A DNA stretch of 64,000 bases from Acinetobacter lwoffii (GTDB lineage: Bacteria; Pseudomonadota; Gammaproteobacteria; Pseudomonadales; Moraxellaceae). Location of the stretch: NCBI RefSeq assembly GCF_019048525.1, contig NZ_CP077369.1, forward strand, positions 2,232,001-2,296,000, in the 5' to 3' direction. A program made the translations under genes and the position numbers. Of this stretch, positions 47,316 to 55,770 are shown piece after piece. Position 1 is the first letter of the stretch. Every line of letters begins with the position of its first letter. The notes beneath the pieces are model-generated. The model was not told the DNA's origin and did not search any database. It saw nothing but the letters and a program-made list of their open reading frames with translations.

Positions 47316-48353
47316 ATGGCTCTTATTTCATTGCGCCAGCTCTTGGATCACGCCGGCGAACATGCTTACGGCGTACCAGCATTTAACGTAAACAACTTAG
47401 AACAAATGCGTGCAATTATGCTTGCAGCAGATGCAACCAATTCACCTGTTATCGTACAAGCATCTGCGGGTGCGCGTAAATATGCAGGCGCTCCGTTCTT
47501 GCGTCACCTGATTTTGGCTGCAATTGAAGAATGGCCACATATTCCAGTGGTAATGCATCAAGACCACGGTACCAGCCCTGACATTTGTCAACGTTCAATC
47601 CAGTTAGGCTTTTCATCAGTAATGATGGACGGTTCACTGGGTGAAGACGGTAAAACACCAACTTCATATGAATATAACGTTGATGTGACTCGCCGTACAG
47701 TTCAAATGGCACATGCGTGTGGCGTATCTGTTGAAGGTGAAATCGGTTGTTTGGGTAGCCTTGAAACAGGTATGGCGGGTGAAGAAGATGGCGTAGGCGC
47801 AGAAGGCGTACTGGATCATTCTCAACTCCTGACTTCAGTTGAAGAAGCGCGTAGCTTCGTTGCTGATACCAATGTTGATGCGCTTGCAATTGCAGTAGGT
47901 ACTTCACACGGTGCGTACAAGTTCACGCGTCCACCTACAGGTGATATTCTTGCGATTGACCGCATTAAAGAAATTCACGCAGCACTTCCAAACACACATC
48001 TTGTCATGCACGGTTCAAGCTCTGTGCCACAAGAATGGTTGGCAGTGATTAACCAGTATGGCGGCGACATCAAGGAAACTTACGGTGTTCCGGTTGAACA
48101 GCTGGTTGAAGCGATCAAACACGGCGTGCGCAAGATTAACATCGATACTGACTTGCGTTTAGCATCTACCGGTGCAATGCGTCGTATGATGGCAGAAAAA
48201 CCAAGCGAATTCGATCCACGTAAATTCTTCAGCGCAACTGTAGACGCAATGAAGCAAATCTGTATCGATCGTTACGAAGCTTTTGGTACTGCAGGTAATG
48301 CAGACAAGATTCGCCCAATTTCTTTAGAGAAAATGGTGTCACACTATAAATAA
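47316..48353 (+). CDS. fba: Class II fructose-bisphosphate aldolase
   Basis: Zinc-dependent aldolase of glycolysis and gluconeogenesis (345 aa). It starts [20 protein letters not shown]. Zinc ligands are in [12 protein letters not shown] and in the downstream histidines of [11 protein letters not shown] and [10 protein letters not shown]. The catalytic region [20 protein letters not shown] and the NIDTDLRLA signature match the longer class IIB enzymes (Calvin-cycle type). GGGAGG precedes the ATG. It belongs with pgk functionally. Confidence 0.97.
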   Translation: MALISLRQLLDHAGEHAYGVPAFNVNNLEQMRAIMLAADATNSPVIVQASAGARKYAGAPFLRHLILAAIEEWPHIPVVMHQDHGTSPDICQRSIQLGFSSVMMDGSLGEDGKTPTSYEYNVDVTRRTVQMAHACGVSVEGEIGCLGSLETGMAGEEDGVGAEGVLDHSQLLTSVEEARSFVADTNVDALAIAVGTSHGAYKFTRPPTGDILAIDRIKEIHAALPNTHLVMHGSSSVPQEWLAVINQYGGDIKETYGVPVEQLVEAIKHGVRKINIDTDLRLASTGAMRRMMAEKPSEFDPRKFFSATVDAMKQICIDRYEAFGTAGNADKIRPISLEKMVSHYK

Positions 48354-48372
48354 TTCCCAGTGAATCATTTAT

Positions 48373-48404
48373 AAAAAAAGCCCACTGCAAATGTGGGCTT
48401 TTTT
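48373..48404 (+). terminator. Terminator after fba
   Basis: AAAAAAGCCCAC / GTGGGCTTTTTT stem with a TGCAAAT loop, 20 bases after the stop. Confidence 0.92.
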
Positions 48405-48438
48405 GTAGACTTATAAATACCAAGAATAAGAGCAGCAT

Positions 48439-49293
48439 ATGGAACTGATTTTCGCAGCAGCGCTATGTAGCGTTGCGGTCTCAATATTATTAAAAGTCGC
48501 CAAAAATAAGGGCTTGAGTCCGATACACATGATTAACTGGAACTATATGACAGCCAGTCTCTTATGTTTTTTCTGGTTCCAACCTGATATTCAACATATT
48601 TCAATGTCTCAGACGCCTTGGTTGCTTATTCTGGCTTTGGGTATTTTGCTTCCGAGTGTATTCCTGCTTCTGGCCAAGGCTTTGCAAACGGCTGGGATTT
48701 TAAAAACCGAAATTGCCCAGCGACTTTCTGTAGTCTTGTCACTGGCTGCGGCCTATTTTATTTTTCAGGAACAGTTTAATCAGCTGAAAATACTCGGGAT
48801 CGCTTTAGGTATTGGCGCAGTGCTGTGCATCCTGTTTTCACATCGACAAAGTACAGGACAGGGCAGTCAGGGAATGTTATATCTGGGCTTAGTCTGGGTC
48901 GGTTATGCACTGATAGATGTATTGTTGAAATATACAACCAGTCTTGGCCTGCAATTCGCGGTGGCGCTGAATCTGATGTTTGTTTGCGCTCTGATCATTT
49001 CGATGGGCTATCTGTTACTCAAATATAAAAGCTTGGGCTCGATGCAGAATATCGGCGCTGGTCTGTTATTGGGTATCCTGAATTTTGCCAATATTGCTTT
49101 CTATGTCAAAGCCCATATGCTGCTCAAGGATTCACCGGCGATCGTCTTTGCCGGCATGAATATTCTGGTGGTGGTATTTGGTGTGATAGCAGGTCTGGTA
49201 TTCTTTAAAGAGCGGCTCAAACCTGCAAGTACTCTAGGATTACTGCTAGGCTTGACTAGTGTGATTTGCCTAGCTTATGCAATGTCTGCTTGA
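48439..49293 (+). CDS. EamA/DMT-family transporter
   Basis: A 284-residue integral membrane protein with about ten hydrophobic segments in two repeats, the layout of drug/metabolite transporter proteins. The first half has the conserved EIAQRLSVVLSLAAAYFIFQ, and the second half ends with an EamA-type FAGMNILVVVFGVIAGLVFF and KERLKPASTLGLLLGL. Substrate unknown. Its 3' end overlaps by 38 bases the end of the convergent zinc-ribbon gene. Confidence 0.85.
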   Translation: MELIFAAALCSVAVSILLKVAKNKGLSPIHMINWNYMTASLLCFFWFQPDIQHISMSQTPWLLILALGILLPSVFLLLAKALQTAGILKTEIAQRLSVVLSLAAAYFIFQEQFNQLKILGIALGIGAVLCILFSHRQSTGQGSQGMLYLGLVWVGYALIDVLLKYTTSLGLQFAVALNLMFVCALIISMGYLLLKYKSLGSMQNIGAGLLLGILNFANIAFYVKAHMLLKDSPAIVFAGMNILVVVFGVIAGLVFFKERLKPASTLGLLLGLTSVICLAYAMSA

Positions 49294-49483
49294 CATAAGA
49301 GGATGCAAATTCAATCGGATGTCGGAGCAGGTCACCTGCTTCGGCCAGTCCAAGCAATAAACCGGACTGTTGGCAGTCTGGACAGTGCGGATAACGATGC
49401 TGTTGCTCTTTATAGTGCTGGAGATAAATTTTATCGCAATGATGGCATTCAAATTTCAGGGATTTGGATGTAAGGAGCGACAT
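49256..49483 (-). CDS. Zinc-ribbon microprotein
   Basis: A 75-residue protein with two CxxC pairs (FECHHC at 13-16, HCPDC at 34-37), the spacing of a small zinc ribbon. The second half is helical and amphipathic (GLAEAGDLLRHPIEFASSYV). It overlaps the end of the EamA gene by 38 bases in convergent orientation. The clean cysteine pattern argues that it is real and not an antisense shadow. Function unknown; RNA- or protein-binding is a guess from the fold. Confidence 0.65.
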   Translation of the reverse strand: MSLLTSKSLKFECHHCDKIYLQHYKEQQHRYPHCPDCQQSGLLLGLAEAGDLLRHPIEFASSYVKQTLHKLGKSH

Positions 49484-49553
49484 AGATGACCTCTATTGTT
49501 ATTCTATTAGATGTAAATTAAATAAAGCAAAAAATAGGCCCGAATTGACATGG

Positions 49554-49576
49554 AAAGGGGCGCTTGACCCCTTTTA
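49554..49576. terminator. Weak bidirectional terminator near nfsB
   Basis: AAAGGGG / CCCCTTT stem with a seven-base loop and short T tail, just beyond the nfsB stop. The T-run is short on both strands, so efficiency is uncertain. Confidence 0.45.
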
Positions 49577-49589
49577 TAGCATAAATTCC

Positions 49590-50243
49590 TTACAGTTTGG
49601 TGAAAATATCTTCAGCGGCAAGACGTGATTTAGGGAGTTTGGCATTGAAATCATTTTCACTGCGATAGCCTAAAGTCAGCAATACAGAAGGGATCAAACC
49701 CTGTTCTGCAAGTTGTAATTCTTCACTAATCATCTCTTCGTCAAAGCCGCCAATTGGTGTGGCATCAACCCCTTCAATTCCGGCAGCCAAGAGCATTTGA
49801 CCGAGTGCAATGAAGGTCTGGTTTTCAGCCCAACGCTGAATATCACCTTTTTCATTACGATAATAATGAATATAACCTGCACGGGTATTTTTCTGACCTT
49901 CTTTGGCTGATTCATCTTTAAAACGGCCACTGAGATCATCGCGGTTCAATAAGTTTTCTAGATGCAACTCATTAATATCGGCTTTGGTGCAGAATAAAAT
50001 GGTATGGGATGAATCCAGAACTTTGGGTGCATTGTAGGCATAAGTACCAACCAACGCTTTGGCAATGCGCTGTTTGGCTGCATCATGATCGGCAATAAAA
50101 AAATGCCAAGGCTGAATATTGATTGAAGAGGGTGTCAGACGCAAAATTTCTAATAAGCGCTCGAACTGTTCTGCCGGGATTTTCTTGCTAGGATCATAGG
50201 CTTTAGTGGTATAGCGGGTCTGCGTGATCTTGAGTAAATCCAT
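49590..50243 (-). CDS. nfsB: NAD(P)H nitroreductase (NfsB type)
   Basis: FMN-dependent oxidoreductase, homologue of the oxygen-insensitive nitroreductase/dihydropteridine reductase NfsB (217 aa). Matching segments are RYTTKAYDPSKKI (FMN phosphate site), LTPSSINIQPWHFFIA, GVDATPIGGFDEE and the C-terminal DFNAKLPKSRLAAEDIF. The ATG at 50243 is preferred to a TTG one codon earlier. It stands alone on the minus strand; the natural substrate is unknown. Confidence 0.9.
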   Translation of the reverse strand: MDLLKITQTRYTTKAYDPSKKIPAEQFERLLEILRLTPSSINIQPWHFFIADHDAAKQRIAKALVGTYAYNAPKVLDSSHTILFCTKADINELHLENLLNRDDLSGRFKDESAKEGQKNTRAGYIHYYRNEKGDIQRWAENQTFIALGQMLLAAGIEGVDATPIGGFDEEMISEELQLAEQGLIPSVLLTLGYRSENDFNAKLPKSRLAAEDIFTKL

Positions 50244-50486
50244 CAATGGGCTCCAATCTTTTTAAATAAACAGCGAGTAGAAGTTTTAAATATATACATT
50301 TTTCACATCCCCTGATTATTACAATAAAAAAGCATCAGGCAAAGCCTGTTTTGAGATGATCTTGAGCTGGATTCAAGCAAAACTTAGAGTTAAATCAGAT
50401 TAAAATCCAGTTTTTGTCTATTGGCACTTTTAAGCGAGAAGCGTTTAATAAGAGGCATCGCCAGCAACATGCAAATAGGTTAGCGG

Positions 50487-51281
50487 ATGCAAGTGACCAA
50501 TTACTTTAAACACAAACTGAAAACCCAGCAGCAAATCGGCTTATGGATTGGATTGGCAGATGCCTATGGCACCGAGATTGCGGCAAATGCAGGTTATGAC
50601 TGGCTGCTGATTGATGGTGAGCATGCACCCAGTGATTTGAGAACGACTTTGTCGCAACTGCAAAGTATTGCTGCTTATCCCTCGCAAGCAGTGGTACGAC
50701 CACCCATTGGTAGCGTACAACTGATCAAGCAACTCCTTGATATCGGTGCACAAACGTTGTTGATTCCGATGGTAGAAACCGTGGAACAGGCCGAACTCAT
50801 GGTCAGGGCAGTCCGTTATCCGCCTGAAGGAATTCGTGGCGTTGGTGCTGCACTGGCACGTGCCACCCGCTGGAACAGCATTCCAAATTATTATCAGACG
50901 GCACATGAAGAAATCTGTTTATTAATCCAGATTGAATCGGTCACAGGACTTGAAAATCTGGATGCTATTCTTCAGATCAACGGGATTGATGGCGTGTTTA
51001 TTGGCGCCGTTGATCTATCTGCCACTATGGGTTATCAAGGTGATCCGAATCATCCTGAAGTACAAAAAGCTGTAATTGATGCAATCCAGCGGATTCGTTC
51101 TGCAGGCAAAGCTGCAGGAATTCTGTCAACCCAGCATGAAGTGACGCTAAAATATATCGAACTTGGCACTGAGTTTGTAGCAGTGGGCGTAGATACCAGT
51201 GTTTTGATGAATTCCTTGCGTGATCTATTGGGGAAATATAAAAAGGATATCAATGTGATTAATCCGACTAGCGGTTATTAA
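50487..51281 (+). CDS. hpaI: HpcH/HpaI-family aldolase
   Basis: Class II pyruvate aldolase of the HpaI type, which in E. coli cleaves 4-hydroxy-2-oxoheptanedioate (264 aa). The TIM barrel has LIDGEHAPSDL, the substrate region VRPPIGSVQLIKQLLDIGAQ, metal ligands in ICLLIQIESVTGLENLDAI and GIDGVFIGAVDLSATMGYQG. No other homoprotocatechuate-pathway gene is near, so it may serve as a general 2-oxo-acid aldolase. The symbol is by family resemblance. Confidence 0.83.
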   Translation: MQVTNYFKHKLKTQQQIGLWIGLADAYGTEIAANAGYDWLLIDGEHAPSDLRTTLSQLQSIAAYPSQAVVRPPIGSVQLIKQLLDIGAQTLLIPMVETVEQAELMVRAVRYPPEGIRGVGAALARATRWNSIPNYYQTAHEEICLLIQIESVTGLENLDAILQINGIDGVFIGAVDLSATMGYQGDPNHPEVQKAVIDAIQRIRSAGKAAGILSTQHEVTLKYIELGTEFVAVGVDTSVLMNSLRDLLGKYKKDINVINPTSGY

Positions 51282-51382
51282 TCAACAAGAGATTCTGAAT
51301 GAATAGCTTGCTTAGATTTTTAGTTTATTTTTAACCGGAAATTCTTTAGATGAGCTATTCATTCAGCCATAAGAAAATCATA

Positions 51383-51484
51383 ATGAACCTTCAAGAAGTA
51401 GAACAATTTTTACAAAAACAGCAGAACACCTTAAAGAATAAACGTCAGCAAAGAACTAGACGAGCGCAACAAGCTCTTTTATGA
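51383..51484 (+). CDS. Tiny basic Gln/Arg-rich protein (33 aa)
   Basis: A short open frame starting MNLQEVEQFLQKQQNTLKNK and continuing RQQRTRRAQQALL, rich in Gln and Arg and predicted to be one amphipathic helix. Its TGA overlaps the ATG of the next frame (ATGA at 51481-51484), a classical sign of coupled translation. The ribosome site is weak (AAGAAA). There is no known family. The overlap and the helix composition are the only evidence that it is expressed. Confidence 0.5.
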   Translation: MNLQEVEQFLQKQQNTLKNKRQQRTRRAQQALL

Positions 51485-51639
51485 TTCACGTACTGTTTGC
51501 AGCCTTAAATGCTATTCTTTTAATCCTTAATTATCAAAAGACAGGAGAGTGGAACTTGTTGTACCTCGCACTGAGTTTCATGTCTCTAATATTGATTTTC
51601 AAGTATTTAAAGACAGGTTTTGTTTATAAATATAAATGA
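51481..51639 (+). CDS. Tiny two-segment membrane protein (52 aa)
   Basis: Encodes MIHVLFAALNAILLILNYQK followed by a short polar stretch, a second hydrophobic segment LYLALSFMSLILIFKYLKTG, and a basic end. Both hydrophobic stretches are long enough to span the inner membrane, giving a hairpin with a small loop. Its start overlaps the upstream stop (ATGA), so the two tiny genes are one unit. No family is recognised. Candidate roles, such as a small membrane regulator or stress peptide, are speculation. Confidence 0.5.
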   Translation: MIHVLFAALNAILLILNYQKTGEWNLLYLALSFMSLILIFKYLKTGFVYKYK

Positions 51640-51961
51640 AATAACATTAAAATGAATTTTAGATAATAAGAGTTAAAAGCCTAAAAATTAACAAAGCATG
51701 AGAAAAGTTCTTAAAAATCCCATTCTATTGTCATTACAATGTAATTTTGCTTTTGCTAGATAAATAGCTTACACTGGTTGCACTTCAAGCAAGTACTGTT
51801 CTTGCTTCTATTATTATTTTAAGCTGATTGTGATGTACTTTTCAGTTCAAGTATTTGAACTCAAATAAGATCTACTAACCATAGAACTATTATGTAAACT
51901 AGGTTGTTATTAATCTCTCTCCATATAGTCACAAAAAGCTCATATCGTGTGAGTAAATATT
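51640..51961. other. AT-rich intergenic region with hairpin and palindrome
   Basis: About 320 bases without a gene. It contains a possible terminator (AAGCAAG / CTTGCTT at 51787-51807, then a T-rich tract) and an 18-base palindrome AGTTCAAGTATTTGAACT (51844-51861). The palindrome lies about 100 bases upstream of the next small gene and has the form of an operator for a dimeric regulator. Confidence 0.5.
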
Positions 51962-52180
51962 TTGATCAAAATCAATGAATGGCATATTGCCACTGCCGCT
52001 GATGGCAATGAAATTAACGTGAAACTGGTTCCATTAAAGCGTAAGCAAAATACAATGGACGGTTTTATCTGGGTTGAAGTCGGTAAAATGATTCAATTGC
52101 CAACGGGTGAGGAATTTCAGTTCAATCTCGATGGTAAAAGTTTCTATACTGGGGTAAACCAGCTTTATCGTCTGTGTTAA
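51962..52180 (+). CDS. Small hypothetical protein, 72 residues
   Basis: Short protein I do not recognise, with no signal peptide or membrane segment. It has a mixed beta-like composition (NEWHIATAADGNEINVKLV, GFIWVEVGKMIQLPTGEEF). The start would be TTG at 51962; a GAG lies 8 bases upstream and there is no ATG at the beginning of the frame. A terminator follows 16 bases after the stop, which supports a real transcript. Confidence 0.6.
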   Translation: MIKINEWHIATAADGNEINVKLVPLKRKQNTMDGFIWVEVGKMIQLPTGEEFQFNLDGKSFYTGVNQLYRLC

Positions 52181-52195
52181 GCAGATCAATATCGT

Positions 52196-52228
52196 AAAAA
52201 AGTGGCTGATTAATATCGCCACTTTTTT
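52196..52228. terminator. Bidirectional terminator overlapping the lpxH 3' end
   Basis: AAAAAAGTGGC / GCCACTTTTTT stem with a loop of about 12 bases. On the minus strand it includes the last codons and stop of lpxH (stop at 52210-52212); on the plus strand it ends the small hypothetical gene. Confidence 0.85.
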
Positions 52229-52929
52229 AGTTTCAGGGTATCAAAACTCTGATCTTCCTGAATTTCCAGAATCTCTGCGCTGTCTTCTTTCCAGTCGCCC
52301 AGCACAATTCTTCTCTTTTGACCCAGTTCATGAATGGCTGCGCGATGCGTATGACCATGGATCAGTACATCTACATGCTGTAATGCCAGCTCAACTGCAT
52401 GCGGGTTGACATCCATCACTTCATAGCTTTTAAACTGTTGTGCCTGATGGCTTTGCTGACGAAAGCGGTTGGCCAGTCTGGTTCGAAATGAAAGCGGGGT
52501 TTTTCTTAAGAAGCCCAGTAGCCAGGGATGACGAATAATCTTTTTAAAACGCTGATAAGAAATATCATCGGTGCATAGTGCATCGCCATGTTCCAGGCGA
52601 AAACGTGTTCCGGCAATAATCAGCTGATCGATTTCGGGAAGAAGCTGTCCGCCAAATCGAGCTAAAAATTTGCTTCCCAAGACAAAATCCCGGTTGCCGG
52701 CCTGAAAATAGACTTGATTCCCAGCCTGAGTAAACTGTTTTAATGCAGTGACAATTTCGTCCAGCCATGGAGAGGTATAGTCATCACCAATCCAGGCATT
52801 GAACCAGTCACCCAGAATATACAATTGGGTATTTTGATTTTGATATTCAGTTAATAAATCTAAAAACCCCCGAACAAGTCGAGGGTGATCAGGTGACAAA
52901 TGTAAATCTGAGATAAACAGATAGGTCAC
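52210..52929 (-). CDS. lpxH: UDP-2,3-diacylglucosamine diphosphatase LpxH
   Basis: Peripheral membrane manganese phosphoesterase that forms lipid X in lipid A synthesis. The GTG start at 52929 (VTYLFISDLHL) has AAGGA at 8-base spacing and gives 239 aa; an in-frame codon at 52965 would add 12 Arg/Lys-rich residues without family match. Metal-binding motifs are FISDLHLSPDHPRL, ILGDWFNAWIGDD, QAGNRDFVLG, EHGDALCTDD and LIHGHTHRAA. It lies downstream of ppiB on the same strand, far from the lpxD-fabZ-lpxA cluster. Confidence 0.95.
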   Translation of the reverse strand: MTYLFISDLHLSPDHPRLVRGFLDLLTEYQNQNTQLYILGDWFNAWIGDDYTSPWLDEIVTALKQFTQAGNQVYFQAGNRDFVLGSKFLARFGGQLLPEIDQLIIAGTRFRLEHGDALCTDDISYQRFKKIIRHPWLLGFLRKTPLSFRTRLANRFRQQSHQAQQFKSYEVMDVNPHAVELALQHVDVLIHGHTHRAAIHELGQKRRIVLGDWKEDSAEILEIQEDQSFDTLKLKKWRY

Positions 52930-52991
52930 GAATCTTTTCCTTTTATTCCTCTCTAGATCCCTCATTCATATGAGGGATTTTCCATTACACT

Positions 52992-53014
52992 GTTTTAAAG
53001 CGTTGCTTTAAAAC
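52992..53014. other. Perfect 10-bp inverted repeat between ppiB and lpxH
   Basis: GTTTTAAAGC and GCTTTAAAAC separated by three bases, in the gap between the ppiB stop and the lpxH start. It lacks a T-run on the minus strand. A second weaker hairpin (CCCTC / GAGGG, about 52959-52978) lies next to it. It could be an mRNA-stabilising hairpin or a protein-binding site. Confidence 0.5.
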
Positions 53015-53040
53015 TCATAAAAGAACGGAGAGGACGTTTT

Positions 53041-53550
53041 TTATTCAGAAATGATTTTTGCAGATTCGATTACTACGTTTTCTAGAGGAACGTCAGCGTG
53101 GTAGCCACGGTTGCCAGTACGTACGTTTTTGATTTCGTTCACAACGTCTATACCTTCAACGACTTTACCAAATACGGCATAACCCCAACCTTGAGCAGTT
53201 TTACCAGAGTGGTTAAGGAATGAGTTGTTTTTCACGTTAATGAAGAACTGAGCAGAAGCAGAATGCGGTGCTTGAGTACGCGCCATTGCAATCGTACCTT
53301 CGTCATTGGTCAAGCCGTTGTCTGCTTCGTTTTCGATTGCATCACGTGTTGCTTTTTCTTTGAAGTTTTCATCCATGCCGCCGCCTTGGATCATGAAACC
53401 ATCAATAACACGGTGGAAAATTACGCCGTCATAAAAACCGTCACGTACGTATTCTAAAAAGTTAGCTACGGTTTTAGGTGCTTTTTCAGCATTGAGTTCT
53501 AGAACAATACGACCTTTATTGGTGTTTAATTCGACTTGAGGAAAACTCAT
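53041..53550 (-). CDS. ppiB: Cyclophilin-type peptidyl-prolyl isomerase B
   Basis: Cytosolic rotamase of the cyclophilin family (169 aa), accelerating proline isomerisation during folding. It has no signal peptide, so PpiB and not PpiA. Motifs are [16 protein letters not shown] (catalytic Arg, Phe), [20 protein letters not shown] and [16 protein letters not shown]. It is about 110 bases upstream of lpxH on the same strand. Confidence 0.96.
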   Translation of the reverse strand: MSFPQVELNTNKGRIVLELNAEKAPKTVANFLEYVRDGFYDGVIFHRVIDGFMIQGGGMDENFKEKATRDAIENEADNGLTNDEGTIAMARTQAPHSASAQFFINVKNNSFLNHSGKTAQGWGYAVFGKVVEGIDVVNEIKNVRTGNRGYHADVPLENVVIESAKIISE

Positions 53551-53973
53551 TGTGTAATCTCCTGATCATGGACGAGTGCCATGGTTTTTTCTGAATGAGT
53601 GAAGCATAAGCAAACTACATTCGACAAGGCAAGTAAAAACATTATTTTCTTTGTTAAAAGCATAAAAATAATACCTTATTTATACGTTGATTTATCAAGG
53701 CATTTCAAATGCAGCTAGTCAGGGCGTTATATTTCGGACAGGCACTAATTGAATCATTTTCCAGTTTCGTAAAGTGTTGATATTTTAGTTTTGGGCAGCT
53801 TGCTGTATTTTCACTTTTTAAAATGAGTGAATTGAAATCAAATACCGTAGTTAGCGGTTGAGAGATTAAGCACCTATAGTTAAACTAAGGAACTTTGATA
53901 ATGAATATACGTACAACTTGTACGATGAAATATTCGTTAATCCCTTTTTAACTTTAGAAGTGAATGATTGATC
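53551..53973. other. Divergent intergenic region between ppiB and glnS
   Basis: About 420 bases with no convincing gene; must carry the divergent promoters of ppiB and glnS. A 16-codon frame with AAGGA upstream exists at 53901-53951 but has no supporting feature. I could not place promoters with confidence. Confidence 0.5.
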
Positions 53974-55701
53974 ATGAAGCCAAATGATGTTGTGACATCT
54001 CTGCCCGAGAACCCGACCCAGAAGAACAATGCAGTCGATTCAGTGCAGCAGCAAGAACAACAACCAGGCTTGGACTTTGTACGTCAGGTCATTACTGATG
54101 ATTTAGCCGCTGGTCGTACTCAACAGGTGGTGACGCGTTTTCCGCCTGAGCCGAATGGCTATTTACATATTGGCCATGTGAAAGCAATTTGCTTGAACTT
54201 CGGTATTGCTGAAGAATTTAAAGGTGTGTGTAACCTGCGTTTTGACGATACCAACCCGGATGCCGAAGAGCAGGAATATGTGGATGGTATTGCCAATGAT
54301 GTGAAATGGCTGGGTTTCCAATGGGAAGGCGAGCCGCGTTATGCATCAAGCTATTTCGATCAACTTTATACCTGGGCAGTTCAGCTGATTGAGCAGGGCG
54401 ATGCCTATGTGGATTTGCAAAGCCCTGAAGAGATCCGTTTGAACCGCGGTAATTTCGTTGAGCCAGGCAAAAACTCGCCACAACGCGATGCAACGGTTGC
54501 AGAAAACCTGGAGCGTTTTGAAAAAATGCGCAGCGGTGAATATGCAGAAGGTCAGGCTGTATTACGTGCCAAGATCGATATGACTTCACCGAACGTGCAT
54601 ATGCGTGATCCGATTCTGTATCGTATCCTGCATTCTGAACACCATCAGACTGGCGATAAATGGAAAATTTATCCAATGTATGACTATGCGCATCCACTTT
54701 CTGATGCGATTGAAGGCATTACGCATTCACTCTGTACCCTGGAATTCCAGGATCACCGTCCGTTCTATGACTGGGTGGTGGCAAAAGTTAAATCACCATC
54801 CGTGCCACGTCAGTATGAATCGAGCCGTTTGAATGTGGACTATACCATCACCTCAAAACGCAAATTGCGTAAGCTGGTTGAAGGTGGTCATGTAAATGGT
54901 TGGGATGATCCACGTATGCCAACTGTAGTGGGTATGCGTCGTCGTGGTTTCACACCTGAAGGTCTACGTGATTTCTGTCAACGTGTCGGTGTGTCGAAGG
55001 TTGATGGCAGTATCGTCGATGTAGCCATGCTGGAATACTGTATTCGCCAGTCTCTGGAAAATACCGCAGCTCGTGGTATGGCGGTGTTAAATCCATTAAA
55101 AGTGACTTTAACCAACTTGCCAGCCGATATGGACCTGACCCATTCACGTCATCCGAATGTCGATATGGGCGAGCGCGTTATTCCATTGACGACTGAGCTG
55201 TATATTGACCGTAAAGACTTTGAAGAAGAGCCACCAAAAGGCTTTAAACGTTTGATTCCAGGTGGTGAAGTCCGTTTACGTCATGCCTATGTGATCAAAT
55301 GCGACGAAGTCATTAAAGATGAAAATGGCGAAGTGGTTGAGCTGAAATGTTCGATTGATCCTGAAACTTTGGGTAAAAATCCTGAAGGTCGTAAGGTCAA
55401 AGGTGTGATTCACTGGGTATCTGCGACAAAAGGCGTTCCTGCAGAAGTGCGTATTTACGACCGTCTGTTTACGGAGTCTGATCCAGAAGTGGGTGATGAC
55501 TTCTTGGCAAACCTGAACCCTGAATCATTGAAGGTGGTTCAGGCCGTGATTGAGCCTCCATTAGCGCAAGCTCAGCCGGAGGATCGTTTCCAGTTTGAGC
55601 GTGAAGGTTATTTCGTGGCAGATCAATATGATCATTCCAGCGAAAAACCGGTATTTAACCGTATTCTGGATCTTAAGGACAGCTTTAAACCAGGCAAATA
55701 A
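53974..55701 (+). CDS. glnS: Glutaminyl-tRNA synthetase
   Basis: Class I aminoacyl-tRNA synthetase charging tRNA-Gln (575 aa). The ATP-binding HIGH motif is in [19 protein letters not shown], and the KMSKS-equivalent lies in [20 protein letters not shown]. The C-terminal beta-barrel anticodon-binding domains follow ([18 protein letters not shown]). The start at 53974 ([13 protein letters not shown]) is chosen over a TTG two codons earlier. The first 35 residues form a Gln/Asn/Glu-rich extension relative to the E. coli enzyme. Monocistronic, with a terminator. Confidence 0.96.
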   Translation: MKPNDVVTSLPENPTQKNNAVDSVQQQEQQPGLDFVRQVITDDLAAGRTQQVVTRFPPEPNGYLHIGHVKAICLNFGIAEEFKGVCNLRFDDTNPDAEEQEYVDGIANDVKWLGFQWEGEPRYASSYFDQLYTWAVQLIEQGDAYVDLQSPEEIRLNRGNFVEPGKNSPQRDATVAENLERFEKMRSGEYAEGQAVLRAKIDMTSPNVHMRDPILYRILHSEHHQTGDKWKIYPMYDYAHPLSDAIEGITHSLCTLEFQDHRPFYDWVVAKVKSPSVPRQYESSRLNVDYTITSKRKLRKLVEGGHVNGWDDPRMPTVVGMRRRGFTPEGLRDFCQRVGVSKVDGSIVDVAMLEYCIRQSLENTAARGMAVLNPLKVTLTNLPADMDLTHSRHPNVDMGERVIPLTTELYIDRKDFEEEPPKGFKRLIPGGEVRLRHAYVIKCDEVIKDENGEVVELKCSIDPETLGKNPEGRKVKGVIHWVSATKGVPAEVRIYDRLFTESDPEVGDDFLANLNPESLKVVQAVIEPPLAQAQPEDRFQFEREGYFVADQYDHSSEKPVFNRILDLKDSFKPGK

Positions 55702-55721
55702 GCTGGTTTAAGTCAGAATGT

Positions 55722-55750
55722 AAAAAGCCCAACTCTGGTTGGGCTTTTTC
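55722..55750 (+). terminator. Terminator after glnS
   Basis: AAAAAGCCCAAC / GTTGGGCTTTTT stem with TCTG loop, 20 bases after the stop. Confidence 0.92.
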
Positions 55751-55770
55751 AATACAGCAGGGAAAATTGC

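Noticed and set aside
50334..50352. CAGGC/GCCTG hairpin with nearby T-run on the minus strand upstream of nfsB
   Set aside because: The stem is only five bases and the T-run is displaced; no gene upstream on that strand needs a terminator.
53901..53951. 16-codon frame with AAGGA upstream, before glnS, considered as a leader peptide
   Set aside because: Not enriched in glutamine codons, no terminator/antiterminator pair next to it, and too short to judge.
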